Assembly (NCBI GenBank): GCA_965199895.1
Contig: CBDATJ010000003.1
Location: 1 to 64,000, forward strand
Direction: 5' to 3'
Length of the DNA: 64,000 nt
Source of the DNA: Bin55 sp965199895
GTDB lineage: Bacteria; Pseudomonadota; Gammaproteobacteria; Pseudomonadales; Azotimanducaceae
Position 1 is the first letter of the stretch; every line of letters begins with the position of its first letter. A program made the position numbers and the translations under genes. A model generated the notes under the pieces. It did not search any database. It had not been told where the DNA came from and was given only the letters and a program-made list of their open reading frames with translations. This document shows positions 62,354 through 64,000 of this stretch, in pieces.

Positions 62354-64000
62354 GTGACCACCATGATGTCCCATACCCAATTTATCCGGTTGTGGATCGG
62401 TACCGTAATCGTGCTGCTACTGGCTATCCCCACAACTGCTGCTTTCAACTTCGTCGTCGAAGACATTCGTTTACAAGGATTGATGCGAGTCTCTGCGGGA
62501 ACTGTGTTCAACGAAATCTCGATACAGGTAGATGACGAAGTAGACGCTTTAGCGATTCGAACGTTAATTCGAGAGCTTTTCGACACCGGCTACTTCGACG
62601 ACATCAAAGTATCTCGGGACGACAATGTTGTCGTGATTGAAGTGAAAGAACGACCCGCCATTGACTCCATAAGCATCGAAGGAAATAAAGCGATTCAAAC
62701 AGATGATCTACTAGAAGGATTAGCTAGTCAAGGTCTAAGAGAAGGGGAAATCTTCAAGCAAGCGACCCTAGACAGAGTCCGTATTGAGTTGCAAAGACAG
62801 TACGTCGCACAAGGTCAATACACAGCTGCAATTGAAGCAAACATAGAAGAGCTACCTCGGAATCGAGTCGGAATCGGCATCGTGATTGACGAAGGCAAGA
62901 AATCAGGTATTCGACAAATCGAATTTGTCGGTAACGAATCCTATCCGAAATCTGAACTGCTGGGAGCGATGGAACTGAGTGAACCCACTCTTTTTGGTTT
63001 TATCAGAGGAAACAGTCAGTATTCGCGTCAGAAACTCCAAGGAGATCTCGAGTCACTACAAGCCTACTATCGGGATCGCGGGCACGTGCAGTTTCAAATA
63101 CTGTCCACTGATGTCAGCATGACTCCTGATCGGAAACAGGTCTATCTCACTATAGCCCTTTCGGAAGGTGAGAAGTACAAGATCAATCAGATAGATTTAT
63201 TGGGGGATTTTGGAGAGATTGATCCCGACTACCTTGCGGAGCAGATCCTTATAGAAGAGGGAGAGATCTTTTCTAGCGCACGGGTAACGGCAACTGAAGA
63301 ATATTTAACCCTCTACTACAATGCCAATGGTTATACCTTTGCTTCGATTTCGGGTATCCCCACCATCAATGAAGACGGGACCGTAGACCTCCAATTTTTG
63401 GTTACCTCCGGCAGGCGTGTCTATGTCCGAAGGATCGATTTCACCGGCAATATTGTGACCCAAGATGGAGTCTTGAGACGGGAAATGCTGCAAATTGAAG
63501 GGGCACGAGCTTCCACAAATGCGGTAGAGAACTCCAAACGTCGACTTGAACAGTTGGGATACTTTGAGACGGTCAACATCGAAACACCTGCAGTCGTTGG
63601 TTCAGACGACCAAATTGATGTCAAAGTCAACGTCTCGGAACAGCCCACCGGAACCATAGGTGCAACCTTCGGTTATCAAAAACAAGGTGGCTTGCTCATC
63701 GGAGGTTCCTTCGAACAAACCAATATCGGTGGTACCGGAAACAGTTTGAGCACTGCACTCAACTACAGCCAGTACTCTAAGAGCCTCAGTTTCAATTACC
63801 TAAACCCCTACTACACTGATGAGGGAGTCAGTCTTGGAGTTGGTGTTTATTTCAACGACACCGATTACAGTGGAATCGAAAGGTTTACACGATTCTCGAC
63901 AGGTTCGTTTGGTGGAGGTCTCAACTTAGGTTTCCCACTAGGAATCTACAAACGGATGCAGTTCTCAGGGGTAGTGGAATGGACCGACATCACGCATGGC
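62354..64000 (+). CDS. bamA: Outer membrane assembly factor BamA (cut by window end)
   Basis: BamA inserts beta-barrel proteins into the outer membrane. The first 549 codons are in the window and stay open to the edge. A signal peptide (LWIGTVIVLLLAIPTTAAF) is followed by POTRA domains (FVVEDIRLQGLMRVSAGTVF; IDSISIEGNKAIQTDDLLEG; SGIRQIEFVGNESYPKSELL; KYKINQIDLLGDFGEI; VYVRRIDFTGN) and the start of the barrel (TIGATFGYQKQGGLLIG). GTG at 62354 is preferred because AAGGAA lies eight bases before it; an ATG three codons later is possible. The gene follows rseP by 79 bases in the usual order. Confidence 0.97.
   Translation, partial: MTTMMSHTQFIRLWIGTVIVLLLAIPTTAAFNFVVEDIRLQGLMRVSAGTVFNEISIQVDDEVDALAIRTLIRELFDTGYFDDIKVSRDDNVVVIEVKERPAIDSISIEGNKAIQTDDLLEGLASQGLREGEIFKQATLDRVRIELQRQYVAQGQYTAAIEANIEELPRNRVGIGIVIDEGKKSGIRQIEFVGNESYPKSELLGAMELSEPTLFGFIRGNSQYSRQKLQGDLESLQAYYRDRGHVQFQILSTDVSMTPDRKQVYLTIALSEGEKYKINQIDLLGDFGEIDPDYLAEQILIEEGEIFSSARVTATEEYLTLYYNANGYTFASISGIPTINEDGTVDLQFLVTSGRRVYVRRIDFTGNIVTQDGVLRREMLQIEGARASTNAVENSKRRLEQLGYFETVNIETPAVVGSDDQIDVKVNVSEQPTGTIGATFGYQKQGGLLIGGSFEQTNIGGTGNSLSTALNYSQYSKSLSFNYLNPYYTDEGVSLGVGVYFNDTDYSGIERFTRFSTGSFGGGLNLGFPLGIYKRMQFSGVVEWTDITHG

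Noticed and set aside
1..64000. CRISPR arrays, insertion sequences or prophage genes
   Set aside because: No regularly spaced repeats, transposase or phage structural motifs were seen.

Overview
The window looks like a chromosome segment of a gammaproteobacterium of moderate GC content. The markers are a homodimer-type AceE with AceF, PlsB, ClpB, GroESL, type II secretion genes (gspN, gspC, gspD and a prepilin peptidase) and the cluster rpsB-tsf-pyrH-frr-uppS-cdsA-rseP-bamA. The species cannot be named from the sequence. Many genes appear to start with TTG or GTG. I see no insertion sequence, prophage or CRISPR array.

Layout. 0-9 kb: prepilin peptidase (pilD), a tRNA-Thr, a frameshifted nadC, ampD, aceEF, a PduO-type cobalamin adenosyltransferase and ampG. 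9-11 kb: groESL with a clear sigma-32 promoter and a terminator. 11.5-24.2 kb: an RND efflux pump with its lipoprotein adaptor, then an unusual ABC system. In it two very large paralogous proteins (ABC-2 permease, M1-aminopeptidase-like ectodomain without its catalytic residues, Golvesin-like end) flank one ATPase. 24.3-26.3 kb: a tight operon of a PTPS-III-like pterin synthase, an SDR reductase and a YhhQ transporter. 26.5-32.9 kb: a PlcP/Agt-type lipid-remodelling pair, an M15 carboxypeptidase, a secreted EF-hand protein, an MFS-acyltransferase fusion, a GNAT-like protein and a divergent lumazine synthase. 32.9-36.2 kb: GH20 hexosaminidase, NahK-like sugar kinase and a TonB-domain lipoprotein. 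36.2-37.3 kb: a gene-poor stretch with a probable decayed gene and several inverted repeats. 37.3-40.3 kb, minus strand: nadE, a metallo-beta-lactamase-like exported protein without its metal motif, and the tiny ribosomal protein gene thx. 40.4-47.8 kb: two acyl-CoA dehydrogenases, SPFH and NfeD proteins, clpB and rsmJ. 47.7-55.8 kb, minus strand: map, gspN-gspC-gspD and plsB, with an AAA/DUF4143 ATPase next to map. 56.2 kb to the end: the rpsB to bamA cluster; dxr, often found between cdsA and rseP, is not there, and bamA runs off the window.

How the genes fit together. Much of the window serves the cell envelope: phospholipid synthesis and remodelling (plsB, cdsA, plcP/agt, MFS-acyltransferase), peptidoglycan recycling (ampD, ampG, the M15 peptidase, possibly GH20 plus NahK for amino sugars), outer membrane assembly and stress sensing (bamA, rseP) and secretion (gsp genes, pilD). 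Chaperones, translation genes and NAD genes make up most of the rest. The less ordinary parts are the ABC/pseudo-peptidase operon, the pterin operon, the pseudo-metallo-beta-lactamase and the lumazine synthase-hexosaminidase-kinase run.
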